From JAZLFH01 sp045615705 (GTDB taxonomy: Bacteria > Bacillota > Clostridia > UMGS1883): a DNA stretch of 64,000 bases. A program made the position numbers and the translations under genes. The notes beneath the pieces are model-generated. The model did not search any database and was not told where the DNA came from. It saw only the letters and a list, made by a program, of their open reading frames with translations. Where the stretch lies: assembly GCA_045615705.1 (NCBI GenBank), contig JAZLFH010000017.1, positions 10,808-74,807 on the forward strand. Reading direction: 5' to 3'. This document shows, in pieces, positions 6,881 through 15,713 of the stretch; position 1 is the first letter of the stretch; each line of letters begins with the position of its first letter.

Positions 6881-9712
6881 TTGAATAAAAAGTTTTTTTA
6901 CGCTTTTGTTTTGGTGCTCATTTTTTGTGCTGTTTTTTCCTTTAATGTCTGTGCTTTTGACAACGGCGACTTTGAAACGCAAGATGTTTCTATGTGGTTT
7001 GGCGGAATAAGTGATTCTTCAATTTCATTTGAAGGCGGAAATTCTTTTTACCTGAATAATCCATACGGCGAAATCAGTATTGACGGAACTTCACTCCACG
7101 AACTTGATTATTTGAATACTCTTTACCTTTCCACAGGTAAAATCTACACAATAACTTTATCTGCACTAAATGTAGCTCATGAAAGTGTATCAAATCCGAT
7201 TTCATCCGTTTCACTTTCCCGTTCCGCACACAAAGCCCTCATCACAGTAAAAAATGTCGGTTCTTCGTGGGAAACTGCATCAGTTTCGTTGGTAGTCCCC
7301 GAAAATGGCTATTACTCGTTTTCTTTTTTGATTGAAGGCAATGCTTACAGTGGTGTTTTTGTTGACAATATTTCTGTTACCGAAGATATTTTTACTCCGG
7401 CAGGAATTAAAATTTCAGGTCAAAAGTCGGTATATGTTCCGGAGATAGGAAGCGAAACTTACTCGTATTCCGCAATCATGTACGATTCTGCGGGAAACGA
7501 AGCAACTGTATTTTCACTCTCAATACTACCTGACGGTGTTCTCCCCGAAGGGGTTAGTTTTGACTCCGAAAAAGGTATGTTGACAGTTTCTAAAAATGCC
7601 CATGCAGGAGACGAACTCACTTTAATTTGTTATTCTCCTTCTTATATTAATGTAACAAGTACAAAACTGACGGTAACATTAAGCGACAACATATTTGAAA
7701 ATTCTGTATTTGGTATAGGCAGCGGTTGGAAAATGAGCGGAGAATATGAGATTGATACGGAAAAAATACTCCTCTCAGTTCCTTCAACTTTAAATTCCGG
7801 GTTTTCGGCATATCTTGAAGGCGGAAAAATGTATGTCTTTTCCTGCATTGCTTCGTCTGTTTTTTCAAGTGATGACCATTTCTCTGTTTCAAGTGTTGTA
7901 AATTCCGATGCTACAATTGATGTGGATATTGAAAATGTCGGGGAGCAAAGTATTATTGAAACCGCTTTCACCCCCAAAAACAGCGGAATCTATGACATTA
8001 GAATTAACTTTTTGTCGCCGGACGGGGATTTTATAGCCCTTTCAAATATTTCTCTTTCAAAAAGGGAATCGGAGGTTTCAAGAATTTCTTTAAGTGTTCC
8101 CGGAAATCTGTCCATTGCTAATCAAAGTTATTCCGTTCCTTTCGGCGTAAAAACTTTTGACCTTTCCGGAACGGAAATTTTTAAAGACCTTGATTTTTCT
8201 CTCTCCGAAGAAAATCCCGGAATAGAAATTGACCCAATCGCTTCTCTCATAACTGTTTCTCCAACTGCAAATGAGGGTATGTATACTTTTAGGGCATCAC
8301 TCAAAAATGACAGTTCCGTATTTAGCGAATCGACTATTGCAATTGGTCTTGAATACATTGGCGACGGCAGTTTTGAAAATCGAGGCGTAAACGAAGTTTG
8401 GGCAACGCCGTACCCGTCTTCTTTAAATATAATTGATGACGGAACCAAAAAATTTGCTTTAATTAATTCCAATGATTTTTACTCGATTTTACTTTCAAAT
8501 TCGTATATGCATCTTATCGGTCAAAAAAATTATATATTTTCCTTAGACATTTTGTCAGTTGAAAGTCCGACAACCATGACCGCTTTTATTAAAGATGCGT
8601 TTAATTCCGACAATAGCGTTCCGATTTGTCAAGCATATTTAAATGAAGGCAGAAACATCTTTGAAATTTTTTCTGTTGATGAAAATATTACAGGAAGCAT
8701 ATTGCTTTATTTTGAAAGCGAAAACGGAAACATTGACATTTCTCTCGACAATATTTCTATAAAAGAAGCTATTTTAGGTGCCTATAATGTAAAAATTATA
8801 GGCGATACGGTTTTAAATGAATCTGTAAGCGGTTCTTATCAATATCTTAATAACATGACGGATTTAGAGTCCGACAATGCAAGCATAACAAGATGGTATA
8901 TCTCTTCTTCCCCAACAGGACCGTTTGAACCGATAGAAATTGAAAATCAACCAATACTTTATTTAAATGAACAAATGCTTGGCCAGTATGTTCTTTTTGA
9001 GGTAACTCCTATTTGTAAAAAAACCGGACTGAGTTCTGAACCTATTCGCTCTGCACCTTACATTGTTCATAAAGAAGGTAGTTTTCCCGATTTATCGGCA
9101 CCGCCAAGTACAAGCAATGTGCCATATGATAAATATACGCTTGTTTCTCTTTCAAACGAAAAAAAAGAGTGCCCGTTTTTGGATATAACCGGGCACTGGT
9201 GCGAAGAAAATATTAAAACGCTTTTTAATGCAGGTGTCATAAACGGCAGGTCAAGAACAGAATTTGCTCCCAATGACAGCATTAGCCGAGCAGAATTCTC
9301 TGCCCTTTTAATAAGAATTTTTTCTCTGGTCCCTTCGGCATACAGCGGTACTTTTAGCGATGTTTCATCCTCTGACTGGTATGCTTCCGCCATTGAAGTT
9401 GCCGTCAGAGAAGGTTTTGCACTTGGTATGTCCGATAATACATTTGCCCCCAACAGTCCGATAACCCGAGAGCAAATTGCCCTTATGGTAGTCCGTGCCT
9501 ACTATAAAAACAATGGCGATGCTCCATTAAATATAGACCTCACTTTTAATGACACTGACGAAATAAGTCCTTGGGCGTACACAGGAGTTAAAGATGCGTA
9601 CTTCCTCGGAATTATAGAGGGCATGGGAGATAACACATTTGCTCCAAAGAAAAATGCAACTCGTGCCGAGGCAGTTACCATGCTTATAAGACTGATTAAG
9701 AAACTATCGTAG
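6881..9712 (+). CDS. Large secreted protein with three C-terminal SLH domains
   Basis: A 943-residue secreted protein is predicted, with a signal peptide (about 1-25, ending NVCAF). Repeated beta-rich segments follow. At least three resemble carbohydrate-binding-module jelly rolls: each opens with an N/G-D-F-E type start and closes with VDNISV or LDNISI, at about 27-160, 270-390 and 490-620. Three SLH repeats sit at the C terminus (about 764-819, 820-886, 887-943), with the usual ITREQ/SRAEF/TRAEA helices. SLH domains bind pyruvylated secondary cell-wall polymer, so this should be cell-surface anchored. The TTG at 6881 is preferred over the GTG at 6872, because that GTG is part of the GGAGGTG SD itself. 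The gene ends convergently with, and overlaps by 9 nt, the next minus-strand gene. No catalytic domain was recognised. Confidence 0.85.
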   Translation: MNKKFFYAFVLVLIFCAVFSFNVCAFDNGDFETQDVSMWFGGISDSSISFEGGNSFYLNNPYGEISIDGTSLHELDYLNTLYLSTGKIYTITLSALNVAHESVSNPISSVSLSRSAHKALITVKNVGSSWETASVSLVVPENGYYSFSFLIEGNAYSGVFVDNISVTEDIFTPAGIKISGQKSVYVPEIGSETYSYSAIMYDSAGNEATVFSLSILPDGVLPEGVSFDSEKGMLTVSKNAHAGDELTLICYSPSYINVTSTKLTVTLSDNIFENSVFGIGSGWKMSGEYEIDTEKILLSVPSTLNSGFSAYLEGGKMYVFSCIASSVFSSDDHFSVSSVVNSDATIDVDIENVGEQSIIETAFTPKNSGIYDIRINFLSPDGDFIALSNISLSKRESEVSRISLSVPGNLSIANQSYSVPFGVKTFDLSGTEIFKDLDFSLSEENPGIEIDPIASLITVSPTANEGMYTFRASLKNDSSVFSESTIAIGLEYIGDGSFENRGVNEVWATPYPSSLNIIDDGTKKFALINSNDFYSILLSNSYMHLIGQKNYIFSLDILSVESPTTMTAFIKDAFNSDNSVPICQAYLNEGRNIFEIFSVDENITGSILLYFESENGNIDISLDNISIKEAILGAYNVKIIGDTVLNESVSGSYQYLNNMTDLESDNASITRWYISSSPTGPFEPIEIENQPILYLNEQMLGQYVLFEVTPICKKTGLSSEPIRSAPYIVHKEGSFPDLSAPPSTSNVPYDKYTLVSLSNEKKECPFLDITGHWCEENIKTLFNAGVINGRSRTEFAPNDSISRAEFSALLIRIFSLVPSAYSGTFSDVSSSDWYASAIEVAVREGFALGMSDNTFAPNSPITREQIALMVVRAYYKNNGDAPLNIDLTFNDTDEISPWAYTGVKDAYFLGIIEGMGDNTFAPKKNATRAEAVTMLIRLIKKLS

Positions 9713-10078
9713 GTTATATTTTCCGAGTGCATCAACACGAGATATTTCTTCAAGAAGTATTTCATCCAGGTCTATGTCTAATGCGTTGCAAAGTGATGCA
9801 AGGTAAAAAATATTCTCCCCTATTTCCCTTTTTATCGCATTTTTACAATCTTCACACAGTTCACCTTCAATTTGAGTTTCGTTCCCGTTTGATTTAAAGA
9901 TGTCCGTACTTTTACGGGCATTTATTTTTATGCAGCCACACGCAGTTGCGGCTTTTATGGTGCTTCGGTTTACTCTTCCGTTTGTTATGTGAAATTTTGT
10001 TAAAATGTCAAGCAAACTCTTGTTTCTTACAAGGAGTTTTCTTACCTTTTGTTGAAAATCACCTGTTGTGCCATACAT
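9704..10078 (-). CDS. Conserved small protein with MazG-like C-terminal half
   Basis: This 124-residue soluble protein belongs to a type I recall as widespread in Firmicutes. The N-terminal half (GDFQQKVRKLLVRNKSLLDILTK) looks helical. A Cys-containing middle (AATACGCIKI, then GELCEDCKNAI) follows. The C-terminal stretch, REIGENIFYLASLCNALDID, resembles the helix in which MazG-type nucleotide pyrophosphohydrolases carry metal ligands. I would not assign catalytic activity from this alone. The ATG has GGGAG 7 nt upstream. A consensus promoter (10123-10151) makes it a monocistron. Its last 9 nt overlap the convergent SLH gene. Confidence 0.75.
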   Translation of the reverse strand: MYGTTGDFQQKVRKLLVRNKSLLDILTKFHITNGRVNRSTIKAATACGCIKINARKSTDIFKSNGNETQIEGELCEDCKNAIKREIGENIFYLASLCNALDIDLDEILLEEISRVDALGKYNLR

Positions 10079-10122
10079 TAAATCAACTCCCTTAAATTTA
10101 CATTTTTGTTTTTATATTACAT

Positions 10123-10151
10123 ATTATACGACTTGTGAAATTGACTGTCAA
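10123..10151 (-). promoter_or_regulatory. Consensus SigA promoter of the MazG-like gene
   Basis: TTGACA, a 17-nt spacer and TATAAT on the minus strand, about 45 nt upstream of the ATG at 10078. Confidence 0.75.
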
Positions 10152-10166
10152 CCGAAAAGAAAGCAG

Positions 10167-10194
10167 AAATCGCACGACTTTTGTCGTGCGATTT
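10167..10194 (-). terminator. Intrinsic terminator of tcdA
   Basis: A perfect 12-bp stem (AAATCGCACGAC / GTCGTGCGATTT) with a TTTT loop starts directly after the tcdA stop. Confidence 0.9.
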
Positions 10195-10872
10195 TTATGC
10201 ATTTACGATATCTCTTACTACTTCTCCCGCAATAATAAGTCCTGCTGTCGGCGGAACAAATGCCGAACTTGAAAGTTTGTGTCCTAAAAGTGGCTTTATC
10301 GGTTTTTCTTTTGAAAACACAACCTTTAAATCTTTAATTTTCCGCTCCTTCAATTCGTGCCTCATAACTTTACAAAGAGGGCATTCGCTCGTTTTAAAGA
10401 TGTCAGACACTTCAAGAAGTTCCGGATAAATTTTGTTTGCTGTTCCCATTGCACAGATTATCGGAATGTTTCTTTTTTTTGCATTTTCGATTATTGAAAG
10501 TTTAGCCGTTACATTGTCAATCGCATCAACGACATAGTCATAATTTTCGTCAAAAAACAACTCCGCATTTTCTTTGGTAACAAACACTTTTTTAGCATTT
10601 ACAAAAATGCCGGGGTTAATTTCTTTAAGTCGTTTTTCCGTTGCAATGACTTTATCCTCGCCGATGTTATTATAAAGAGCGATTACCTGACGATTTATAT
10701 TTGTTACATCTATGACATCACAATCCACAATCGTAATTCTTCCTATTCCGCTTCTTACAAGTGCCTCTGCACAAATTCCTCCTACTCCGCCTAATCCGAA
10801 TAGCAGTACATTGCTGTTATTTAGTTTTTCAACATTTTCTTTACCGAAAAGTGCTTCTGTTCTTTCAAACAT
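10195..10872 (-). CDS. tcdA: tRNA threonylcarbamoyladenosine dehydratase (ThiF/E1-like)
   Basis: This is an ATP-dependent E1-like enzyme that cyclises t6A37 in tRNA to ct6A. The 225-residue protein has the adenylate-binding Rossmann motif LLFGLGGVGGICAEAL near residue 25, the DCDVIDVTNINRQ strand, and Cys residues in a SECPLCKV zinc or catalytic region. MoeB and ThiF are related, but the length and the ending suit TcdA/CsdL. It complements the t6A enzyme TsaC encoded at the left end of the window. The start chosen (10872) has GGTGA 6 nt upstream; an ATG 12 nt further up lacks an SD. A TTGAAA-17-TATTCT promoter lies upstream. Confidence 0.85.
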   Translation of the reverse strand: MFERTEALFGKENVEKLNNSNVLLFGLGGVGGICAEALVRSGIGRITIVDCDVIDVTNINRQVIALYNNIGEDKVIATEKRLKEINPGIFVNAKKVFVTKENAELFFDENYDYVVDAIDNVTAKLSIIENAKKRNIPIICAMGTANKIYPELLEVSDIFKTSECPLCKVMRHELKERKIKDLKVVFSKEKPIKPLLGHKLSSSAFVPPTAGLIIAGEVVRDIVNA

Positions 10873-10888
10873 ATCATTCACCATAGAT

Positions 10889-10917
10889 AGAATATATGTT
10901 TTTCCTTATTTTTTCAA
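10889..10917 (-). promoter_or_regulatory. SigA-type promoter of tcdA
   Basis: TTGAAA, a 17-nt spacer and TATTCT on the minus strand, about 17 nt upstream of the chosen start. Confidence 0.5.
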
Positions 10918-10937
10918 TAAAAATTTTTAAAAATATA

Positions 10938-10966
10938 TTTATAGTTTTATATTTTAATGGTACAAT
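10938..10966 (+). promoter_or_regulatory. SigA-type promoter of malQ
   Basis: TTTATA, a 17-nt spacer and TACAAT, about 25 nt upstream of the malQ ATG and divergent from the tcdA promoter. Confidence 0.45.
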
Positions 10967-10991
10967 TATAAAAAAACATCAGAGGTGCAGT

Positions 10992-12494
10992 ATGTTTAAC
11001 AGAACAAGCGGTGTATTAATGCCGGTATTTTCTCTTCCCGGAAAATACGGAATAGGTTCATTTTCAAAAGAGGCAAAAGAGTTTTGTAAAAAGATAAAAG
11101 AAATGGGTTTTTCTGTATGGCAAGTACTCCCATTATCGCCTTGCGATTCTTTTAATTCTCCTTATGCAAGTGTAAGTGCTTTTGCCGGTAATCCGTTTTT
11201 TATAGACCTTGAAATTCTTAATAAGAAAGGTCTTATAAGTAATGAAGAACTTCTAAACAGTACATCTTCTTCTGCTTCTTGTGATTACAAATGGCTAAAA
11301 GAAAGTCGTATTCCGCTTTTAAAAGTTGCTTTTTCCCGTCTTGGTGAAAAGGATAAAAAAGAAGTATCCGCTTTTATGGAAAAAAACCGGCATATCAAAA
11401 ACTTTGCTCTTTTTTCAGTTCTTAAAGATGAGAATAATCAAAAACCTTGGCATGAATGGGAAGAAGGAATTCGCTCATTTGATTTAAAAGCCGTAAACTC
11501 TGCCTTTGAAAGGCTTAACGATGAAGTTTTATTTTACGCTTTTTTGCAAAAAGAGTTCTTCTCTCAGTGGTTGGACTTAAAGAATTACGCAAACTCAATC
11601 GGTGTTTCTGTAATTGGAGATATGCCGATATATCCCACATTAGACAGTGTTGATGTGTGGGCAAATCAAAAATACTTCAAACTTGACAGTATGGGTTTTC
11701 CGTTGGAGTGTGCCGGAGTTCCGCCGGATTACTTCTGTAAGGACGGTCAATTTTGGGGAAATCCGCTATATGATTGGAAAAAACTTAAAGATGATAACTA
11801 TTCTTGGTGGATAGATAGGATTAAGTTTAACCTTAGTATTTTCGATGCAGTAAGGATAGACCATTTTAGGGCGTTTTCTTCTTATTTTTCCATCCCAAAG
11901 GGTAAAACTGCGAAGGAAGGCAAATGGATAAAGGGTGCGGGAATAGACTTTTTCAATACTGTAAAAAAAGAACTCGGTGATGTTCCTATAATAGCAGAAG
12001 ACCTTGGCGACATTGATGATGATGTTATAAAACTTTTAAATGATACGGGATTTTACGGAATGAGAGTTTTGCAGTTTGCTTTTACTTCACACGGGGACAA
12101 TCTCCACCTTCCGCACAATTATCCGAAACACTCCATCGCCTACACCGGAACTCACGATAACAACACAACATTGGGCTGGCTTTGGGAACAGTCTGATGAT
12201 GTCAGGAAATACGCACTTTCTTACTGCGGATTTTCGGGCGATTGGGGAATCGGCGGCAAAGACTCTCCCTCTGTACACGCCATGCTCCGTGCCATTTTTA
12301 CAAGTCCTTCCAACATTGCAATTTGTCCTATTCAAGATATTTTTGGTTACGGCGGTGATACAAGGATAAACACTCCCGGGATAGCGGAGAAAAACTGGGA
12401 ATTCAGAATAAGTGAAAATTCGTTAAACGAAGTGAATTCCGATTTCTTTAAAGAATTAAACAGTATAACCCACCGAAGAAACGCATTAATTTAA
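10992..12494 (+). CDS. malQ: 4-alpha-glucanotransferase (amylomaltase)
   Basis: MalQ transfers glucan chains between maltodextrins (GH77) in the cytoplasm, in starch or glycogen breakdown. The 500-residue protein is full length for the family. Hallmarks are the start SGVLMPVFSLPGKYGIGSF, GDMPIYPTLDSVDVW, AVRIDHFRAF with the nucleophile Asp, IIAEDLGDI with the acid/base Glu, and YTGTHDNNTTLGW with a transition-state Asp. The ATG at 10992 has AGAGGTG 4-5 nt upstream; longer upstream reading has no SD. No other glycogen genes adjoin it, so it seems to be a stand-alone gene. Confidence 0.95.
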   Translation: MFNRTSGVLMPVFSLPGKYGIGSFSKEAKEFCKKIKEMGFSVWQVLPLSPCDSFNSPYASVSAFAGNPFFIDLEILNKKGLISNEELLNSTSSSASCDYKWLKESRIPLLKVAFSRLGEKDKKEVSAFMEKNRHIKNFALFSVLKDENNQKPWHEWEEGIRSFDLKAVNSAFERLNDEVLFYAFLQKEFFSQWLDLKNYANSIGVSVIGDMPIYPTLDSVDVWANQKYFKLDSMGFPLECAGVPPDYFCKDGQFWGNPLYDWKKLKDDNYSWWIDRIKFNLSIFDAVRIDHFRAFSSYFSIPKGKTAKEGKWIKGAGIDFFNTVKKELGDVPIIAEDLGDIDDDVIKLLNDTGFYGMRVLQFAFTSHGDNLHLPHNYPKHSIAYTGTHDNNTTLGWLWEQSDDVRKYALSYCGFSGDWGIGGKDSPSVHAMLRAIFTSPSNIAICPIQDIFGYGGDTRINTPGIAEKNWEFRISENSLNEVNSDFFKELNSITHRRNALI

Positions 12495-12495
12495 C

Positions 12496-12749
12496 GGGCT
12501 GTAAAAAAACGCACCGACCACATAAAGTACATTAAACTTATACAATCACAAATTAAAAGATTTATTTTTTCAAACAAAATAAAGAAAAAATCCGTTTTTA
12601 ACGAATTTTGAAAGTTTTATTCTTTTTGCTACGAACAAACTTCACCTCTCGGAGTACTTTCGTACGCCTTCGGGTTCAGTTTGTCCAATCTGCACGCTTT
12701 TTTAGTCGCCCGAAAAAAGGGGATGTAAAAAATAACTTTTTTACATCCC
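12496..12749. mobile_element. MITE-like element with GGGMTGTAAAAAA ends
   Basis: This 254-bp stretch between malQ and pncB starts with GGGCTGTAAAAAA. It ends with TTTTTTACATCCC, whose reverse complement is GGGATGTAAAAAA, so 12 of 13 end bases match as terminal inverted repeats. Its first ~35 bases resemble those of the element at 55994-56114 (GGGCTGTAAAAAA, then ACCGA, then ATAAAG). Inside there is a long imperfect hairpin (about 12635-12684, ACAAACT/AGTTTGT outer stem, GTAC-TTTC-GTAC inner). The right end doubles as the pncB terminator. I see no clear flanking target duplication and no ORF. Confidence 0.45.
12635..12684 (-). other. Structured hairpin element inside the MITE-like repeat
   Basis: The outer 7-bp stem is ACAAACT/AGTTTGT. 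Inside are GTAC-TTTC-GTAC and a CTTCGGG loop. It lies downstream of pncB on the minus strand, before the terminator-like end of the element. The function is unknown. Confidence 0.35.
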
Positions 12750-12755
12750 TTTTTT
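12715..12755 (-). terminator. Bidirectional terminator at the pncB end
   Basis: GGGATGTAAAAAA and TTTTTTACATCCC pair into a long AT-rich hairpin flanked by A- and T-runs on both sides. It lies 22 nt after the pncB stop. The same GATGTAAAA stem recurs at 17506 and 56086. Confidence 0.75.
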
Positions 12756-12770
12756 TAAGCATTCATAATG

Positions 12771-14225
12771 CTATTTTGAATATCTGTTCAAAAGATTATC
12801 CCTTACATCCCAAAGCGGTTTAGATAAATCTACATAGTATCTGTGCGGATTTTCAAATCGTTTTACTTCGTCCCAAATTGTTTCAAGGTCTTCTTCGCAT
12901 TTTGCCTTTATACTTTCAAGCGATGGAAGATCATAGACAAGTTTACCTTTCTCAAACAATCTTACCAAGAGTTTTTTTGCAGTGAAATTCTCAACGGTTT
13001 TTCTCTTCCATGTACTTATCGGGTCAAAGAGTTCGTAAGGTTTTTTCTCATCAATTTCTTCATCGTGCAAAGTTATAACATCGGCTATTGCCATATTTGT
13101 TTCATTACTGTAAAGCCTGAACACCTGCTTAAAGCCCGGCACAGTAATTTTTTCCACATTTTCGCTAACTTTAATTTTCGGCATCATTTCTCCGTCTTTT
13201 TCAACTGCGGAAAGTTTATACACTCCGCCGAAAACAGGTGTACTCGAAGCGGTAATAAGTCTTTCTCCCACTCCGAACGAATCTATACAAGCACCTTGTA
13301 TAAGAGTATCTCTTATAATATATTCATCAAGTGAATTAGACACAACGATTTTGCAATCACTGTAACCCGCATCGTCTAAAATCTGACGCATTTTCTTACT
13401 TAAATATGTTATATCTCCGCTGTCAATTCTAACGCCCTTTGGTCTTTTCCCCATAGGCTTTAATACCTCGTCAAAGACTTTAATTGCGTTTGGAAGACCG
13501 CTTTTTAAAACATTGTATGTATCAATTAAAAGCGTGCAATCATCGGGATAAACTTCTGCATATGCCTTAAACGCCTCATATTCGCTGTCAAAAAGTTGCA
13601 CCCAACTGTGTGCCATCGTCCCAAGTGCAGGAATTCCGTACATACTGTCTGCAATAGTACAGGCGGTACCCGCACATCCTGCAATATACGCTGCACGAGC
13701 ACCCAAAATTGCACTGTTATATCCGTGGGCTCTTCTCGAACCGAATTCCATAATTGCTCTGCCTTGTGCGGCACGAACAATTCTGTTTGCCTTTGTAGCA
13801 ATAAGCGTTTGGTGGTTAATTGTGAGCAGAAGCATAGTTTCAATAAACTGTGCCTGAATTGCAGGTCCCTTTACGATTACGAGTGGCTCTCCCGCAAAAA
13901 CAGGCGTTCCTTCCGGAACTGCCCAAACATCACACTCAAATCTAAAATTTGAAAGATACTCCAAAAACTCATCGCAAAACATATTCTTGCTTCTTAAAAA
14001 AGCAATATCGTCATCGTCAAAATGAAGATTTTCGATATATTCCACAAGTTGCTCCGTTCCTGCCATAATGGCAACACCGCCACCATCAGGAACATTTCTG
14101 AAAAACATATCAAAGCAGACACATTTTTCTCCCATGCCCTTTTTGAAATATCCGTTTGTCATAGTAAACTCATAAAAATCCACCAAAAGTGTATAATTTG
14201 GTGGATTTTGCCAGTATTGACTCAT
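12771..14225 (-). CDS. pncB: Nicotinate phosphoribosyltransferase
   Basis: PncB converts nicotinate and PRPP to nicotinate mononucleotide with ATP hydrolysis, the entry step of NAD salvage. The 484-residue protein shows the family start NYTLLVDFYEFTMTNGYF, the central EFGSRRAHGYNSAI loop, and GVRIDSGDITYLSKKMRQ, which contributes phosphate-binding residues. The length matches the long Firmicute type. It follows the 95-aa gene by 18 nt and probably shares its promoter at 14551-14579. Together with nadE in the first operon it indicates an intact Preiss-Handler route. Confidence 0.95.
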   Translation of the reverse strand: MSQYWQNPPNYTLLVDFYEFTMTNGYFKKGMGEKCVCFDMFFRNVPDGGGVAIMAGTEQLVEYIENLHFDDDDIAFLRSKNMFCDEFLEYLSNFRFECDVWAVPEGTPVFAGEPLVIVKGPAIQAQFIETMLLLTINHQTLIATKANRIVRAAQGRAIMEFGSRRAHGYNSAILGARAAYIAGCAGTACTIADSMYGIPALGTMAHSWVQLFDSEYEAFKAYAEVYPDDCTLLIDTYNVLKSGLPNAIKVFDEVLKPMGKRPKGVRIDSGDITYLSKKMRQILDDAGYSDCKIVVSNSLDEYIIRDTLIQGACIDSFGVGERLITASSTPVFGGVYKLSAVEKDGEMMPKIKVSENVEKITVPGFKQVFRLYSNETNMAIADVITLHDEEIDEKKPYELFDPISTWKRKTVENFTAKKLLVRLFEKGKLVYDLPSLESIKAKCEEDLETIWDEVKRFENPHRYYVDLSKPLWDVRDNLLNRYSK

Positions 14226-14243
14226 TTTAACTCACCATTCTTT

Positions 14244-14531
14244 TCAGCCGTTTTCAATCGCATCTTCAAGCCAAAATTCAGCAATATCAAGTGCTGCATA
14301 CAAACCGTTTCTCTCTGCCTTTTTAATAACCTTTGCCTTATCATTATTCATAACAAGTTCAATTGTTACATTGTCCGAAAGTTCAAGATCTTCAACCATT
14401 TTTGTCGATTTTACAGTAAATACAATGATGTACTTTTCATCAAGGCTTCCGTAATATATTGTATTGCCTCTCCTTACAAGCGGTTTTCCCTTATAAGTAA
14501 GGATTTCTTTAGTGTTTTCTGCTTTTGGCAT
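14244..14531 (-). CDS. Conserved small protein of unknown function
   Basis: The product is a 95-residue soluble protein with no domain that I can name. It reads as a beta-rich N-terminal half (LVRRGNTIYYGSLDEKYIIV) and a helical C-terminal half ending AALDIAEFWLEDAIENG. The ATG at 14531 is preferred over the GTG nine nt upstream, because that GTG is part of the AGAGGTG SD. It has a TTTACT-17-TATAAT promoter and lies 18 nt upstream of pncB, so the two are probably cotranscribed. That gives a weak hint of a link to NAD metabolism, but it could be accidental. Confidence 0.75.
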   Translation of the reverse strand: MPKAENTKEILTYKGKPLVRRGNTIYYGSLDEKYIIVFTVKSTKMVEDLELSDNVTIELVMNNDKAKVIKKAERNGLYAALDIAEFWLEDAIENG

Positions 14532-14550
14532 ATATTTCACCTCTGTGAAG

Positions 14551-14579
14551 ATTATAGCACAATTTACACTTTTAGTAAA
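14551..14579 (-). promoter_or_regulatory. SigA promoter of the 95-aa gene and pncB
   Basis: TTTACT, a 17-nt spacer and TATAAT on the minus strand, 19 nt upstream of the start at 14531. It overlaps the weak hairpin after htrA. Confidence 0.65.
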
Positions 14580-14587
14580 GAAGTTTT

Positions 14588-15673
14588 TTACTTTTCGCCC
14601 AATGTTACCTTAATTACTTTACTGTCATTTCCTCTTTTTATTGAAACTTCAATTTCATCACCTACCGAATGTTTTACAAGTTCCTTTCTTAGATCTGTCA
14701 TAGAGTTAATTTGATTATTTTCTATACTTTCAAGTATATCACCTTTTTTTATTCCCGACTTGTACCCTGCTGAATACTCATCAAGTTCAAAAACATATAT
14801 TCCTTTTGTAAATCCACTGCCTATTTTTAAATATTTTGCCTCCTTTGATGTGTATCCGTGCAGTCCTATATACGGCATTTTGAAATCAGGTTCTCTTTTT
14901 ATTCTTTGCAAAATTGCAATATATAAATCTGACGGAATGGCAAATCCCAATGCCTCTGCCGTCGTGATTTTTACAGTATTTATTCCTACTACTTCACCGT
15001 TTTCATTAATTAAAGGTCCGCCACTGTTTCCCGGATTAATTGAAGCATCAGTTTGAATTAAATCTTCTATATAATTTGTTGCACCGTTTGTTTCCACCGC
15101 CACAGTTCTTGAAACAGCACTTATTATTCCCTTTGTTATCGTCCTTTCAAATTGCATTCCCAACGGATTTCCTATGGCATAAACCGTATCTCCGACATTA
15201 AGTGAGTTCGATTCGATTAATTTTGAATATCTGAAATTTTCGCCGTTCATTTTTATTATTGCAATATCTAATAATTCATCGCCCCACACCATACTTGCGG
15301 TGAGTGTATCTCCTGAATTAAGTGTAACGCTTACCTTGTTCGGACTGTTTTTAATAACATGCATATTTGTCAATATATATCCGTCATCACTTACAATTAC
15401 CCCCGACCCCATATCAATAATTTCTGTTTGTTTTGACAGAAAAGGGCTTCCTTTATATGTCGTGGCAGACAATCCTACAACAGTTTCAGATGTTTCTTCC
15501 AACATCCTCTCTTTGTCCGCTGTTTCCTTTATTGTATTAGTTTGTGTTTCTAAAGGTATCTCTTCCTTCTTTTTGCGATTTGAATCCTGATATATGCCCA
15601 ATGCCCAAACACTACCCATAAATAAAGTCGCCACCATAAGCATTGCAAACAGTATTACAAAAAAACGCTTCAT
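14588..15673 (-). CDS. htrA: HtrA/DegP-type membrane-anchored serine protease
   Basis: This is an envelope quality-control protease of 361 residues. It has an N-terminal signal anchor (about 4-26), a trypsin-like domain with the catalytic triad His105 (LTNMHVI), Asp136 (LDIAIIK) and Ser217 (NPGNSGGP), and one C-terminal PDZ domain (about 265-355, GYKSGIKKGDILESI). The single-PDZ, N-anchored layout is the usual Gram-positive form. The ATG at 15673 has GGAGG 7 nt upstream, and that GGAGG is the 3' arm of the ispF terminator hairpin (see findings). A TTGATA-16-TATAAA promoter overlaps the end of ispF. The expected substrates are misfolded secreted proteins. Confidence 0.93.
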   Translation of the reverse strand: MKRFFVILFAMLMVATLFMGSVWALGIYQDSNRKKKEEIPLETQTNTIKETADKERMLEETSETVVGLSATTYKGSPFLSKQTEIIDMGSGVIVSDDGYILTNMHVIKNSPNKVSVTLNSGDTLTASMVWGDELLDIAIIKMNGENFRYSKLIESNSLNVGDTVYAIGNPLGMQFERTITKGIISAVSRTVAVETNGATNYIEDLIQTDASINPGNSGGPLINENGEVVGINTVKITTAEALGFAIPSDLYIAILQRIKREPDFKMPYIGLHGYTSKEAKYLKIGSGFTKGIYVFELDEYSAGYKSGIKKGDILESIENNQINSMTDLRKELVKHSVGDEIEVSIKRGNDSKVIKVTLGEK

Positions 15674-15681
15674 AAAAAAAC

Positions 15682-15708
15682 CTCCAAAGTATAAACTACC
15701 CTTTGGAG
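15682..15708 (-). terminator. ispF terminator hairpin that contains the htrA SD
   Basis: CTCCAAAG/CTTTGGAG is a perfect 8-bp stem with an 11-nt loop. On the minus strand it is followed by G and seven Ts, then the htrA ATG. GGAGG of the 3' arm is also the htrA ribosome-binding site. Confidence 0.75.
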
Positions 15709-15713
15709 ATTAT

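Noticed and set aside
14022..14714. 230-codon plus-strand frame across pncB, the 95-aa gene and htrA
   Set aside because: Runs opposite to three well-supported genes, has Phe/Ile/Cys-rich antisense composition and no SD.
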